A stretch of 64,000 bases of DNA from Rhynchopus sp. YZ270_cl-10 (lineage: Eukaryota; Euglenozoa; Diplonemea; Diplonemida; Diplonemidae). Positions 10,328-18,954 of this stretch are shown piece after piece. Location of the stretch: positions 1,078,689-1,142,688 of the forward strand of contig OZ037860.1 in assembly GCA_964035575.1 (NCBI GenBank), given 5' to 3'. The notes below the pieces were generated by a model. It saw only the letters and a list, made by a program, of their open reading frames with translations, was not told the origin of the DNA and did no database searches. The position numbers and the translations under genes are program-made. How positions within the stretch are numbered: the first letter of the stretch is position 1; each line of letters starts with the position of its first letter.

Positions 10328-10980
10328 GTTCATATTGCGTAAAGTGTAGAAGCAAGACTGTGGATGTCGGCTCCGAGGAGACAACAACAAAGAATGGACG
10401 TCGAGGTGTAAAGACGAAGTGTGATGTATGTGGTACAAAGAAGTTCAAATTTGTTGGGGGAGCCACACCACCAGTCGAGGTAGCACCAGACACCCGTGAA
10501 GGAGGAGACATTGTGAAGGCACTGAATGACAAGTTCCCAGATACAGAGTTTCATTTTCCTGTCATGAACGAAAAAACAGGACAAGTGGAGAAGGCTAACT
10601 TCATGGGACCAAACACAAAGCTAGAGGAGAGAATTAAAGATCTTGAGAAGAACGCTGAACGTGCATGGAAGGGTGAACAGATACCAAAGGATGACATCAT
10701 AACACCAGGCAAATCAAGGTTCGATGAGAGTGCAATGATACACGACCTACAGTACAAACATGCTGGCAAGATCGGGAAGAGTGGGAAAGATATACGTAAG
10801 ATGAAACACAAAGCAGACTTACAACTCATTCGATCAAACATATACCATGCGCTAGACCCAAACAACAAGAGTTCAATAGACAGAATACAACATATCGCGA
10901 GCGTTCCCACCTTCATCCTCAAGATTCTAGGAGAGACAGCGTATGGTAAAATTACAGGGAATGGAATAGAGATCAACTAG
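10324..10980 (+). CDS. Zinc-ribbon plus parvovirus-like phospholipase A2 protein (Polinton A)
   Basis: The 218-residue protein begins with a zinc ribbon (YCVKCRSKT, then CDVCGTKKF) resembling DUF5679, a small domain found in nucleocytoplasmic large DNA viruses. After a linker comes FMGPNTKLEERI and, near residue 140, the HDLQYKH motif and a downstream AD pair, which resemble the Ca-binding loop and HDxxY active site of the phospholipase A2 domain in parvovirus VP1. In parvoviruses that enzyme breaches endosomal membranes during entry. The same role here is inference. Its ATG overlaps the protease stop. Confidence 0.72.
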   Translation: MSSYCVKCRSKTVDVGSEETTTKNGRRGVKTKCDVCGTKKFKFVGGATPPVEVAPDTREGGDIVKALNDKFPDTEFHFPVMNEKTGQVEKANFMGPNTKLEERIKDLEKNAERAWKGEQIPKDDIITPGKSRFDESAMIHDLQYKHAGKIGKSGKDIRKMKHKADLQLIRSNIYHALDPNNKSSIDRIQHIASVPTFILKILGETAYGKITGNGIEIN

Positions 10981-11001
10981 GGGTGGAGGGAGTCGGGTAG
11001 C

Positions 11002-11025
11002 ATACATACTAATATTGGTATGTAT
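11002..11025. terminator. Hairpin between convergent PLA2-like and 74-aa genes (A)
   Basis: Eight-bp arms ATACATAC and GTATGTAT flank an AT-rich loop, 21 bp after the PLA2-like gene stop and 16 bp before the convergent gene's stop. A matching hairpin lies at 29390-29412 in Polinton B. A transcript-end role is inferred. Confidence 0.6.
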
Positions 11026-11040
11026 CTTCAGGAGATGCAT

Positions 11041-11265
11041 CTATATTGTGACTAAACCATTCCCCAACACAACACCATGCCTCTTAGAGATGTTGGCCAG
11101 TATATCAAGCACTTTCTTATTATCTCTTTCTTCTTGCTTTTCCTGCTTCTCCACCATGTCTACAGCACCACCCTCTTTCAGTGACTGACCCACCAAATCA
11201 CTCCAGGTTCTCTTCCTCCCTGACACTTTCCCACTTTCCCTAACTAAGTTTGACCACGACGACAT
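11041..11265 (-). CDS. Small conserved protein of unknown function (74 aa, Polinton A)
   Basis: This short protein starts MSSWSNLVRES, contains a basic RKRTW motif and a Glu/Lys-rich helix, and ends ISKRHGVVLGNGLVTI. The homologue in B (29421-29630) keeps the start, the basic motif and the end almost unchanged while the middle differs in length, so it is a real gene. It lies immediately downstream of the penton-like gene on the same strand, with a start preceded by TACTAAA. I do not recognise the family; a small virion or scaffold protein is possible. Confidence 0.65.
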   Translation of the reverse strand: MSSWSNLVRESGKVSGRKRTWSDLVGQSLKEGGAVDMVEKQEKQEERDNKKVLDILANISKRHGVVLGNGLVTI

Positions 11266-11266
11266 T

Positions 11267-12007
11267 TTAGTATGAAGATTTTACTTTACGCAATATAACA
11301 TGATAGTTCACATTTTCACCTTGATTGTTGATGCGCTTCCCATTCTGATCCGTAAGCCAAAACCTTATGCTGTTGATCTGGGTCTTGTTGGTTGGCACAT
11401 AGTATGAGCTACCAGGTTCTACCACGTTGTACAAACTACTAGGAGGCAACGATGGTGGACTGACAACGTATAAGATTTGAGACTTAGCGCCTGATGTACC
11501 GGTGTTGTGATAGGAGTACTTTGGGTTTACAAGATCACAATGTACAACAACTGCTTGGATTCCGTTCGTGATGTCTGCGACGTGAGGAGCAATATTCACA
11601 CCAGCACTTATGATTGTATTCTCAGCAAAGCCTAAAATACCGTAGAGGGAACCTGTTCTGAAGTTGACTTGATAGTTAGCAGGTAGCGTGATCTTAATCT
11701 TCTGTAACGCTAGGATGGGTTCGATAGTGATTTCCGATGGTATGTGATCGTTGATTTCAGAGATGCTGTAGTTCCCGTCACCGAACACTATTGTTTCCCA
11801 TGAAGAACCGTTATCACGACTCCATTCAAAGAAGTTATTACCTTGCTGTTGACTGATGTTAGTCCACGAGTAGTATTGACTGCTTTTGATGAGACTTATC
11901 TCGTAGCTGTCACCTTCATCAAGATAGATTGGAGGGTTATAGGCAACAGTAAAATCAGTGGAGATTGGTTCTCCTTCAGATGAGACAAAGAGTGATAGTT
12001 GTTCCAT
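11267..12007 (-). CDS. PY: Penton-like minor capsid protein (Polinton A)
   Basis: This 246-residue protein is almost identical to that of B and ends only 2 bp before the next gene's start region. The beta-rich sequence and the C-terminal pattern IRFWLTDQNGKRINNQGENV followed by a final strand are typical of Polinton penton (single jelly-roll) proteins, which also share the capsid neighbourhood. It would form the vertices of the capsid. The assignment is by family resemblance and context. Confidence 0.78.
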   Translation of the reverse strand: MEQLSLFVSSEGEPISTDFTVAYNPPIYLDEGDSYEISLIKSSQYYSWTNISQQQGNNFFEWSRDNGSSWETIVFGDGNYSISEINDHIPSEITIEPILALQKIKITLPANYQVNFRTGSLYGILGFAENTIISAGVNIAPHVADITNGIQAVVVHCDLVNPKYSYHNTGTSGAKSQILYVVSPPSLPPSSLYNVVEPGSSYYVPTNKTQINSIRFWLTDQNGKRINNQGENVNYHVILRKVKSSY

Positions 12008-12009
12008 TT

Positions 12010-12606
12010 TTATGTGTTGACTTCTTCTGTGAGTAGTTTATGTTCATCTATGTTTATCTTATTGTTATTGAGAAGCCAGTCAAGGATAGTGGATGCTTCT
12101 TCTTTAATTGCTTGACTTGTGTTCCCAGCTTTCTTTCCCCCTATCAACAACATCAGTCTATTCATTGCGCCCTTGGTGTCCATTTGGTAGAGTCCTGCCC
12201 CACTCTTGCTACCCTTCCCCTTTCCTTTTCCCTTACCCTTACCTTTCCCCTTATCACCTTTACCTGTCAATGATGTGAATGACTGTGGAAACGATGTAAG
12301 TAGATCAGGACTTGTCGGGAAAGGAACCATAGATTCAGATGTATTTTCTGTCGGTAGAGTATGGAATGAAGATGTTAGGAACGATGGTAGGTGTGATGTT
12401 GGTGTTGTTCCAATTTCCGATAAGAAGTTGTCAGTTTGATTTACATCTACTGTGTTGACAGCTGTTTCGATCTTCAAGGGTTCTTGTTGTTGTTGTTCTG
12501 GCTGCATTTTGTTTATGGCGTCACTTCGTTGATGAGCTATTGAGTCCTTCAGTTTGGAAATATTGAGAAGAAGCTTCTCGAGAGAAGTTGTGTTATTCAA
12601 CTGCAT
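12010..12606 (-). CDS. Lys/Gly-repeat protein of unknown function (Polinton A)
   Basis: About 198 residues from the Met at 12606, the start conserved in B (MQLNNT-S-LEKLL). The middle is a variable Ser/Thr/Pro-rich stretch, followed by a run of alternating Lys and Gly (near 12200-12260) and a conserved C-terminal helical block with AMNRL, LIGGKKAGNTSQAIK and DWLLNNNKI. The start is back-to-back with the ATPase start, about 15 bp apart, so one short region must drive both. A role in DNA condensation or packaging is only a guess from the basic repeat and the neighbour. Confidence 0.65.
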   Translation of the reverse strand: MQLNNTTSLEKLLLNISKLKDSIAHQRSDAINKMQPEQQQQEPLKIETAVNTVDVNQTDNFLSEIGTTPTSHLPSFLTSSFHTLPTENTSESMVPFPTSPDLLTSFPQSFTSLTGKGDKGKGKGKGKGKGKGSKSGAGLYQMDTKGAMNRLMLLIGGKKAGNTSQAIKEEASTILDWLLNNNKINIDEHKLLTEEVNT

Positions 12607-12615
12607 TTTGTTATT

Positions 12616-13365
12616 ATGAAAATGATACACAATTATGTTAGCAGGAACGAAACACCTGAGGATGATGATCATTCGAAGCTTCTACCGTCGTGGCCGTTCA
12701 GGATGGTATCAGTTGGTCCTTCAGGGTGTGGTAAGAGCACTGTGATGGGCAACATGTTGATGAACAAGGAGTTGAAGTTACCGTTCGATAGGGTGTTCGT
12801 AATCAGCCCAACACTACACCAAAACATATACCAGATGATTATGGAACACTTTGCAGACATTGACGAGAAGATACGAAGTGAGCTGGAACGGGAGTTGAAG
12901 AAGAAGAAGGTTAGCGAGGAGAAGATAGATGAGACCTTAGAAGCCTTGAAAGCAACAGCGGAGTTCTTTGATAGTGTGGAGGAATTCGATGTGGAGGACC
13001 TCGATCCAAAGCAGAAGAACCTTGTGATATTAGACGACGTTGTGATGGAGAAGAAGCAAAGAGACTTCATCAACTTATATGTACATGGACGTCACCGCAA
13101 CATTTCACCAATCTACTTGAGTCAGAGCTTCTTCGACACTCCCAAAGCTATACGACAGAACTGTAGCTGTTTCATGCTGTTCAACCTCAATAAGAAGGAG
13201 AGGAGAATGATATCATCTTCGTGCAGCGATCTAGAGCCTGAGGAGTTCAACGGTATGTTTGATGGATTACCCCGACACAACTTCATCATGATTGATAACC
13301 AACCTGTTGTTCCAGAACTGAAGTATCGAAGAAACTTTGATGAGATTGTATTTCCAAGAATATAA
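12616..13365 (+). CDS. ATP: A32-type genome-packaging ATPase (Polinton A)
   Basis: A Walker A motif (VGPSGCGKST) lies near residue 33 and a Walker B motif (KNLVILDDV) near residue 130; a downstream LSQSFFDTP and NQP pattern is typical of the FtsK/HerA-like packaging ATPases shared by Polintons, virophages and large DNA viruses. It would pump element DNA into capsids. Met codons exist at 12616 and 12622; the second is the one shared with B (MIxNYVxRNE). The 51-aa gene follows 10 bp after the stop. Confidence 0.88.
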   Translation: MKMIHNYVSRNETPEDDDHSKLLPSWPFRMVSVGPSGCGKSTVMGNMLMNKELKLPFDRVFVISPTLHQNIYQMIMEHFADIDEKIRSELERELKKKKVSEEKIDETLEALKATAEFFDSVEEFDVEDLDPKQKNLVILDDVVMEKKQRDFINLYVHGRHRNISPIYLSQSFFDTPKAIRQNCSCFMLFNLNKKERRMISSSCSDLEPEEFNGMFDGLPRHNFIMIDNQPVVPELKYRRNFDEIVFPRI

Positions 13366-13375
13366 TAGAAAAGAT

Positions 13376-13531
13376 ATGTCTGATAAATCAAGAGACTCAG
13401 AACCGAAGCTACCTCAAGGGGTTTCAACCCGAGACGTTAGTTCCAACGGTAGTGTTGGGAGCAAGATAGTGACGGTTATGTGTTGTAGAAGCAAATGTGT
13501 TGGTAACCCTAATGTTGTGCTCAAACGATAG
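13376..13531 (+). CDS. Conserved 51-aa protein (Polinton A)
   Basis: The frame starts MSDKSRDSEPK and ends VMCCRSKCVGNPNVVLKR. The equivalent frame in B (31776-31931) has the same length and about 80% identity, with the Cys-Cys, Cys and basic residues all kept, so it is a real small gene directly behind the packaging ATPase. The SDS-rich front and the basic Cys-containing end suggest a small nucleic-acid or metal-binding protein, but I do not recognise a family. Confidence 0.7.
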   Translation: MSDKSRDSEPKLPQGVSTRDVSSNGSVGSKIVTVMCCRSKCVGNPNVVLKR

Positions 13532-13621
13532 TCAAACAAACGAACCCCCACCCCTCCCCACACTTTTTTACCCCCTCACATCCTCCACCTCCCATACACC
13601 ATCATCAATCACCAGCAATAT

Positions 13622-13926
13622 AACAAACAAACAAACAAACAAACAAACAAACAAACAAACAAACAAACAAACAAACAAACAAACAAACAAACAAACAAAC
13701 AAACAAACAAACAAACAAACAAACAAACAAACAAACAAACAAACAAACAAACAAACAAACAAACAAACAAACAAACAAACAAACAAACAAACAAACAAAC
13801 AAACAAACAAACAAACAAACAAACAAACAAACAAACAAACAAACAAACAAACAAACAAACAAACAAACAAACAAACAAACAAACAAACAAACAAACAAAC
13901 AAACAAACAAACAAACAAACAAACAA
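13622..13926 (+). repeat. (AAAC)n microsatellite, about 76 copies
   Basis: An uninterrupted tetranucleotide tract ends one base before the ATG of the coiled-coil gene at 13928. It would give that gene a long A/C-only leader free of ATG and of secondary structure. B has no such tract. Confidence 0.97.
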
Positions 13927-13927
13927 G

Positions 13928-14740
13928 ATGGCACAGTCAACAACATGCTATAAGAGATGTGATTTGATAAAGTTCGTACCAGCTCTAGCCGGACGATCCG
14001 ATTACTTCATATCTGAGAATGCTGCGCGAACTATTATTGACAACATTCTTTTTCCGTGTACGATCCACAGTGCTCCTAGTTGGGGTATCCTAGAATTTCA
14101 CACGCAACCTAGTGAAAAGGATTTTGCACGCGAGTTTGCAGCTTGGCAGAAAGAAGGTCGTGCGAGCAGTAGTAAGGCAACGAGGGAGAATGAGAAGAAG
14201 AAGCTGGACGAGAGAGAGAAGATGCTTGAAGAGAGAGAGAAGAAGCTGAAGCAAGATATGGAACTTCTATCCCAAAAACGTGATATGCGGAGGAGAGAGA
14301 GGGAATGTCAGAAGCAAGAAGCTAGTATGCAATTCGAAATAGCACAGCTAGAAGCCAACGACCCTGAGACGTACAACATGCAGACATCAACTCTTCAGAT
14401 TCAAAATGAGACAACTATTCAGAATGTAGCTCTCAAAAATATGAAGAAACAAAATAACGTAAATCATCGTGCAGTTGTTTCTGAGGGGAGTGGTCTCATG
14501 AAAAGGAAGCGTGAGTACGATCTCATCAATGGTGAAAATATGCTCGCATCCAAAAGATTGAACACTGCTAAAAAAGAAGTAACCGCGCGTAGGTTCGAAA
14601 TTAACAACAATGAAAAATATGATGAAGAGGATTGGGACGATGACGAAAAAATCTACGAGAAAGCTTCAGATATTACCAAAGCTGTGAGTACTCTACCAGA
14701 TCCTGAAGAGTCGAACAAGATGGAGACTGATGGAGAGTGA
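13928..14740 (+). CDS. Coiled-coil cargo protein of unknown function (Polinton A)
   Basis: This 270-residue protein has a globular N-terminal 80 residues (two Cys pairs, FVPALAGRSDYF). A highly charged coiled coil follows, about residues 85-155, with ERE/EKK repeats. Next come a possible nuclear localisation signal (MKRKREYD) and an acidic tail (DEEDWDDDEK). It has no counterpart in Polinton B, which carries a P-loop NTPase gene at this place. The position between the ATPase block and the right terminus marks it as cargo. The family is not recognised. Confidence 0.6.
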   Translation: MAQSTTCYKRCDLIKFVPALAGRSDYFISENAARTIIDNILFPCTIHSAPSWGILEFHTQPSEKDFAREFAAWQKEGRASSSKATRENEKKKLDEREKMLEEREKKLKQDMELLSQKRDMRRRERECQKQEASMQFEIAQLEANDPETYNMQTSTLQIQNETTIQNVALKNMKKQNNVNHRAVVSEGSGLMKRKREYDLINGENMLASKRLNTAKKEVTARRFEINNNEKYDEEDWDDDEKIYEKASDITKAVSTLPDPEESNKMETDGE

Positions 14741-15982
14741 TCTGATTTGATTTGTTTGTTTTTTTTTTGATTGATAGATTGATTGATTTTTTTTTTTTTA
14801 TTTATTTTGTAGTAGAAGTATACTTTCAGAATTTGTTTCATATTTTTGAGTCTGAGCTTTAGGTCACAAATTGGAAAACAATACTAGCCTTGACATTGTT
14901 CCCAATGAATCGAGCCCAGATTCATTACCTCATCGCTTTGTTTATCATTCTGTACTAGAGGACTAGTATTTCCTTTCACACTTTTGTGCAAGCTGAAGAC
15001 TCTATGAACCATTGCATGAAACTATACTTCTACTACCTTGTTTGTTTGTTATATTGCATGGAGTCAGTTGCTATGACTTTAGAACCACAACTAGTTAGAA
15101 ATCGTTGTTCATTTCACTTTTTTGTCTATTGCTTTTCTTCATTTTTTCCTTTCTTTTTTCATTTTCTTTTTGATATCTTTTTCACATGAACAAGTCCAAT
15201 CAAGAGATATAAAAAAAAGAATATTTTTTATTATTTGTAGTTACATCATTTCCTCAATACCCCAATCCTCATTCTCTTCTCTTCTATTATCTGATCCAAA
15301 ATCTGATCCAAAAATTCTGAACAAAAAATTTCACAAAAAAAATTTCACAAAATCTGATCCAAAATCTGAAACAAAATCTGATCCAAAATCTGATCCAAAA
15401 ATTCTGAACAAAAAAAATCTGATTCAAAAAATTTCACAAAATCTGAAACAAAATCTGAAACAAAATCTGAGACAAAATTCTAAACAAAATCTGAAACAAA
15501 ATCTGAAACAAAATCTGAAACAAAAAATTTCACAAAAAATTCTGAAACAAAATCTGATCCAAAAATTTCACAAAAATCTGAAACAAAAATTTCACAAAAA
15601 AAATTTCACAAAAAAAATTTCACAAAAATCTAATCCAAAATCTGATCCAAAAATTTCACAAAATTTCACAAAAATTTCACTAAAAAAAATCATAAATCTA
15701 AAACAAAATCTGAAACAAAATCTGATACAAAATCTAACAAAAATTGACGGAATTGACAGAGTTGACAGAGTTGACGGATTTGACGGTGCACAGAGACATC
15801 ACGGGATACACACAGGAGCTACACAGAAAAACACATACGTTGTAGAGAAGAGCACATAGGTTGTAGAGGAGAGCACATAGGTTGTAGAGAAGAGCACATA
15901 GGTTGTAGAGGAGGACAATTTGTCTCACAGGTATGAAACAAGACCATTGCTGCATAAATTTACATATGCTTTATAGGAAAAC
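14741..15982. other. Non-coding right arm of Polinton A, low complexity
   Basis: I see no convincing gene in this 1.2 kb. It starts with T-rich tracts. From about 15290 to 15745 it is built of short imperfect repeats of AAAATCTGAAAC, AAAATCTGATCC and AAATTTCAC. Frames through this part only mirror the repeats. Confidence 0.75.
15838..15915 (+). repeat. 21-bp tandem repeat, about four copies
   Basis: The unit is close to GTTGTAGAGAAGAGCACATAG, alternating GAGAAGAG and GAGGAGAG. It lies about 70 bp inside the right terminal repeat of Polinton A. Confidence 0.85.
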
Positions 15983-16047
15983 ATTGGGGGTGTTAGATTT
16001 TACTAGGTTTAGGGAGCTGCGCCGATCTCTTCCTTTATTCATCTACT
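15983..16047 (-). repeat. Right terminal repeat of Polinton A
   Basis: Read inward on the minus strand it starts AGTAGATGAATAAAGG and shares GGCGCAG, an AAACC-AGTAAAAT stretch and the terminal AGTA with the 67-bp terminal repeat of Polinton B, at roughly two-thirds identity. The 14-bp minisatellite begins at the next base. Confidence 0.65.
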
Positions 16048-16489
16048 GACGCGTTGTAACGGATGCGTTGTTACGGACGCGTTGTTACGGACGCGTTGTA
16101 ACGGATGCGTTGTTACGGATGCGTTGTTACGGATGCGTTGTTACGGACGCGTTGTTCCGGATGCGTTGTTACGGATGCGATGTAACGGATGCGTTGTAAC
16201 GGATGCGTTGTTCCGGATGCGTTGTTACGGATGCGTTGTTACGGACGCGTTGTTCCGGACGCGTTGTAACGGACGCGTTGTAACGGATGCGTTGTTACGG
16301 ATGCGTTGTTACGGATGCGTTGTTACGGATGCGTTGTTACGGACGCGTTGTTACGGATGCGTTGTTACGGATGCGTTGTTACGGATGCGTTGTTACGGAC
16401 GAGTTGTTAAGGATGCGTTGTAACGGACGCGTTGTTACGGATGCGTTGTTACGGATGCGTTGTTACGGACGCGTTGTTACGGATGCGTT
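16048..16489 (+). repeat. 14-bp minisatellite, left segment
   Basis: Tandem units near GATGCGTTGTTACG, with alternates GAC for GAT, TAA for TTA and TCC. Polinton A abuts it on the left and Polinton B interrupts it on the right. It continues at 34427. Long frames here (RMRCYGCVVTDALL) are a by-product of the 14-bp period. Confidence 0.95.
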
Positions 16490-16556
16490 AGTAATAGGAG
16501 AAATCGAGAGATAGGCGCAGGAATTAAAACCCGGTAGAAATGTACTGCGCCAATAT
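16490..16556 (+). repeat. Left terminal inverted repeat of Polinton B (67 bp)
   Basis: It begins AGTAATAGGAGAAATCGAGA and ends GCGCCAATAT. The reverse complement of 34360-34426 matches at 65 of 67 positions, after which the two ends diverge. It is preceded directly by TGCGTT. Confidence 0.93.
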
Positions 16557-16865
16557 ATTTTCTGAAACCCTTATTTTTTACTATCCGTTACCCTACCCTG
16601 GCACCACCCTGGCACCACCCTGGCACCGCCCTGGCACCACCCTGGCACCACGCTGGCACCTGAATCGTGTTTAGCACGCCGGTGTCTTCTGGAAAGTTCT
16701 GGAAAAAGTACTGCAAAAAGTACTGCAAAAAGTTCAAAAGTACTGCAAAAAGTACTGCGAAAAGTACTGCAAAAAGTTTGGCCTCAGTACCTTCTTCAGT
16801 ATGATAATATATAACCATGTAAGTTTACCCTACTTTCTGCAATACTTTCTGCAATACTTTCTAAC
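16557..16865. repeat. Non-coding left subterminal region with three short tandem repeats
   Basis: An 11-bp unit CCTGGCACCAC is repeated about six times (16596-16662). AAAAAGTACTGC recurs at 16700-16775, and TACTTTCTGCAA three times near 16830-16860. No gene is visible. Such iterated motifs near a terminus could bind replication or packaging proteins, but that is a guess. Confidence 0.8.
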
Positions 16866-18392
16866 TTAGGTCATCTTCCTCCAGGAACTCCAGGAAGCAA
16901 ATGGTCCAGCCTGAAGTACCCGAATCCACTTGTCTTGGGTTTGCACAGAGATGACTTCCTGAATGCGTGATATGTCGTTAGTGATAATTGGATTTGGTAG
17001 TGTCTTATTATTGAGCAAGAAGAGAGTTGTTCCACCGAAGTCTGATGGAGCATTGGAGTTATTGCTACTGTTATACACATAGATCTCTTGGTCGTCTATG
17101 TTTGAGTTAAAGTCAAATGATGTAGGATGATTTACTATTGTACGTGGGTTGAGGTCTATCCCATCGATGTCGATTCTCTTCCAACCACTCCATGCACTAC
17201 CTTTGCGTAATCGTGAGTATCGTCTTTCACTGAATACAGCTATGAGTTCCTGAATAACATAAGTATCGAAAAGCTTAACGTCCAGTATGATCTCATAGCT
17301 ACTAATATCTTCAGTAGGACCATTTTGTAAGTTACCTAGTTTGTACATCAGGTATACCCCACTTGCTGTCTTTGTGTCAAGATCAATTACGGTGTTGGTA
17401 GGTAACCCTCTGTCATCCTGGTATGGTTGATATATTTTGTTTTCGATGAGTAACCTTGATGCATTGTCTTTGTTATCCATAGTAGATTCCAAGGTTGTTG
17501 TTAGGGCATTGTCTTTACTGTCCATAGTATTCTCAAGTGTCGTTCGTAGTGTGCTATCTTTGTTGTCCATCGTATTCTCAAGTGTCGTTCGTAGTGTGCT
17601 ATCTTTGTTGTCCATCGTATTCTCAAGTGTCGTTCGTAGTGTATTGTCTTTACTGTCCATAGTAGATTCCAAAGTTGTTCGTAGTGTATTGTCTTTACTG
17701 TCCATCGTATTCTCAAGTGTTGTTCTTAGGCCAGTGTCTTTGGTATCCATAGTAGATTCTAGTGTTGTCGTTAATGCATTGTCCTTCGTGTCCATAATGC
17801 TCTCAAGTGTTTCCTGACTTAAGTCTTCACTCGATGTCCATGCTGTCCACGCTACTCCTACTCCTCTACGGATTCGAACGTACTTCTTTTGCGAGAACAC
17901 AGCGAACAATTTTTGGGTGACATAGTTTTCGAATACCTTTGTCGTGACAATGAGTTCATAGCTGTTCAAGTTTGTGGGTGCGTTTTGTAAGTTCGCCCAG
18001 TTGTACAAGTAGTGAACCCCTTGGGTTGTATATGGTCCAACATTCAAGTCACCATTTGTATCACCTCTATGATCGTAATATGGTGTGGGTATCAAGTCTC
18101 TTGTGATTGTGTCTTTGGTATCCATAAGAGTTTCGAGATCACTTCTTGCTACATCAATTCTCCCTTGTACATCACTCATGTAGGCTTGAACTTTCCATTC
18201 ATGTTTTCCACCAATATCTTTTGACACAAGCAACTGATCATCACCAGAAGCTTCAGGTACCCTATGCGTGACAATCTCATCAATATGCTTCGTAACAATC
18301 TCGCCATCCTCCTTTATAGCAATATGACCATCAGGAGCATTCTCTGGTAGGATTGATGTTGATTTATCGGATTGAAGATAACCAAATACCAT
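16866..18392 (-). CDS. Fibre-like attachment protein with pyocin-knob-like domains (Polinton B)
   Basis: About 508 residues from the Met at 18392 (MVFGYLQSD); an upstream Met at 18437 overlaps the neighbour's end. After an N-terminal anchor-like part come a knob-like domain (YNWANLQNAPTNLNSYELIV, ending WTAW), then seven to eight 15-residue repeats of the type TTLENTMDNKDSTLR, then a second knob-like domain (YKLGNLQNGPTEDISSYEII, ending SGWKR) and a third at the C-terminus ending SWSSWRKM. The NAP...Y...R...W.W pattern is that of the pyocin/phage tail-fibre knob. The repeats look like a shaft. A virion fibre that binds the host cell is a strong inference. The matching region of A is missing. 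Confidence 0.75.
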   Translation of the reverse strand: MVFGYLQSDKSTSILPENAPDGHIAIKEDGEIVTKHIDEIVTHRVPEASGDDQLLVSKDIGGKHEWKVQAYMSDVQGRIDVARSDLETLMDTKDTITRDLIPTPYYDHRGDTNGDLNVGPYTTQGVHYLYNWANLQNAPTNLNSYELIVTTKVFENYVTQKLFAVFSQKKYVRIRRGVGVAWTAWTSSEDLSQETLESIMDTKDNALTTTLESTMDTKDTGLRTTLENTMDSKDNTLRTTLESTMDSKDNTLRTTLENTMDNKDSTLRTTLENTMDNKDSTLRTTLENTMDSKDNALTTTLESTMDNKDNASRLLIENKIYQPYQDDRGLPTNTVIDLDTKTASGVYLMYKLGNLQNGPTEDISSYEIILDVKLFDTYVIQELIAVFSERRYSRLRKGSAWSGWKRIDIDGIDLNPRTIVNHPTSFDFNSNIDDQEIYVYNSSNNSNAPSDFGGTTLFLLNNKTLPNPIITNDISRIQEVISVQTQDKWIRVLQAGPFASWSSWRKMT

Positions 18393-18437
18393 TATTTTAT
18401 TATAATACACATCACAATGAATGATGTGTCGTGTCAC

Positions 18438-18896
18438 TTAGGGCATACGTTGAATAGTGATTGTCACTGAGATCTTCAATTCAGGAATCTTCTTGTTATC
18501 TCTTTCTATCTGTTCCTCAAGTATCTCAATCTCATCCTCATCCTCCACCTCCTCAACCTCCTCAACCTCCTCAACCTCCTCAACCTCCTCAACCTCCTCA
18601 ACCTCCTCAACCTCCTCAACCTCCTCAACCTCCTCCTCACAATCCGACCTATCCTTCAGATCTGCTAAGTCATCATTACATGGTGTAGAAGCTTCAGTAA
18701 TCTTCTCTAAGTTCTTGATATGTTTCTTCGATAAACAGTGTTGATTATACCCAAGCTTCTTCACACTCTTTTCACACGCAGCACAGAAAGCCATCTCATC
18801 TTTCTGTCTCTGGTAAGACGCCTTTGCTGACGCAATCATCTTCTCCTTGTTGTTGAGGTAGTAATTCTTGTAGTACTGTGAATTATGTGGTGTCAT
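18438..18896 (-). CDS. Single C2H2 (U1/matrin-like) zinc-finger protein with acidic repeat (Polinton B)
   Basis: An N-terminal helical part (MTPHNSQYYKNYYLNNKEK) resembles a basic region. The finger CAACEKSVKKLGYNQHCLSKKH has Cys-x2-Cys and spaced His residues like U1/matrin-type fingers. A tail of about ten Glu-Val-Glu triplets (18545-18640) and a second acidic stretch follow. The Met at 18896 seems a better start than 18908. It shares a short, A-rich divergent promoter region with the polymerase gene. A role as a regulator of element genes is possible. Confidence 0.65.
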   Translation of the reverse strand: MTPHNSQYYKNYYLNNKEKMIASAKASYQRQKDEMAFCAACEKSVKKLGYNQHCLSKKHIKNLEKITEASTPCNDDLADLKDRSDCEEEVEEVEEVEEVEEVEEVEEVEEVEEVEEVEDEDEIEILEEQIERDNKKIPELKISVTITIQRMP

Positions 18897-18954
18897 TTTT
18901 ATAGACATTGTGTTTTTTATTTATATTCTTAAAAAAAAAAGAAAGTAAAAGAAA

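Larger units (their letters stand above)
6188..16047 (+). mobile_element. Polinton/Maverick element A, left part missing
   Basis: The gene set is that of a Polinton: polymerase end, capsid, retrovirus-like integrase, protease, penton-like protein and packaging ATPase, in the same order and orientations as Polinton B. The right terminus is recognised at about 16047 because the last 65 bp resemble the terminal inverted repeat of B and then give way to the 14-bp minisatellite. At the left the element stops inside the polymerase gene, where mucin-gene DNA begins; the left terminus and the genes expected there are absent, so the element is incomplete with one major break. The remaining core genes read as long open frames. 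Age cannot be taken from terminal repeats because only one remains. The intact frames suggest a fairly young insertion. Confidence 0.88.

Noticed and set aside
13568-13946. Phe-Val-Cys-Leu repeat frames on the minus strand
   Set aside because: Direct translation of the (GTTT)n complement of the microsatellite.
15122-15859. A 245-residue frame rich in KSDPK and NLKQ words
   Set aside because: It only mirrors the AAAATCTGA repeats and lacks any conserved part.
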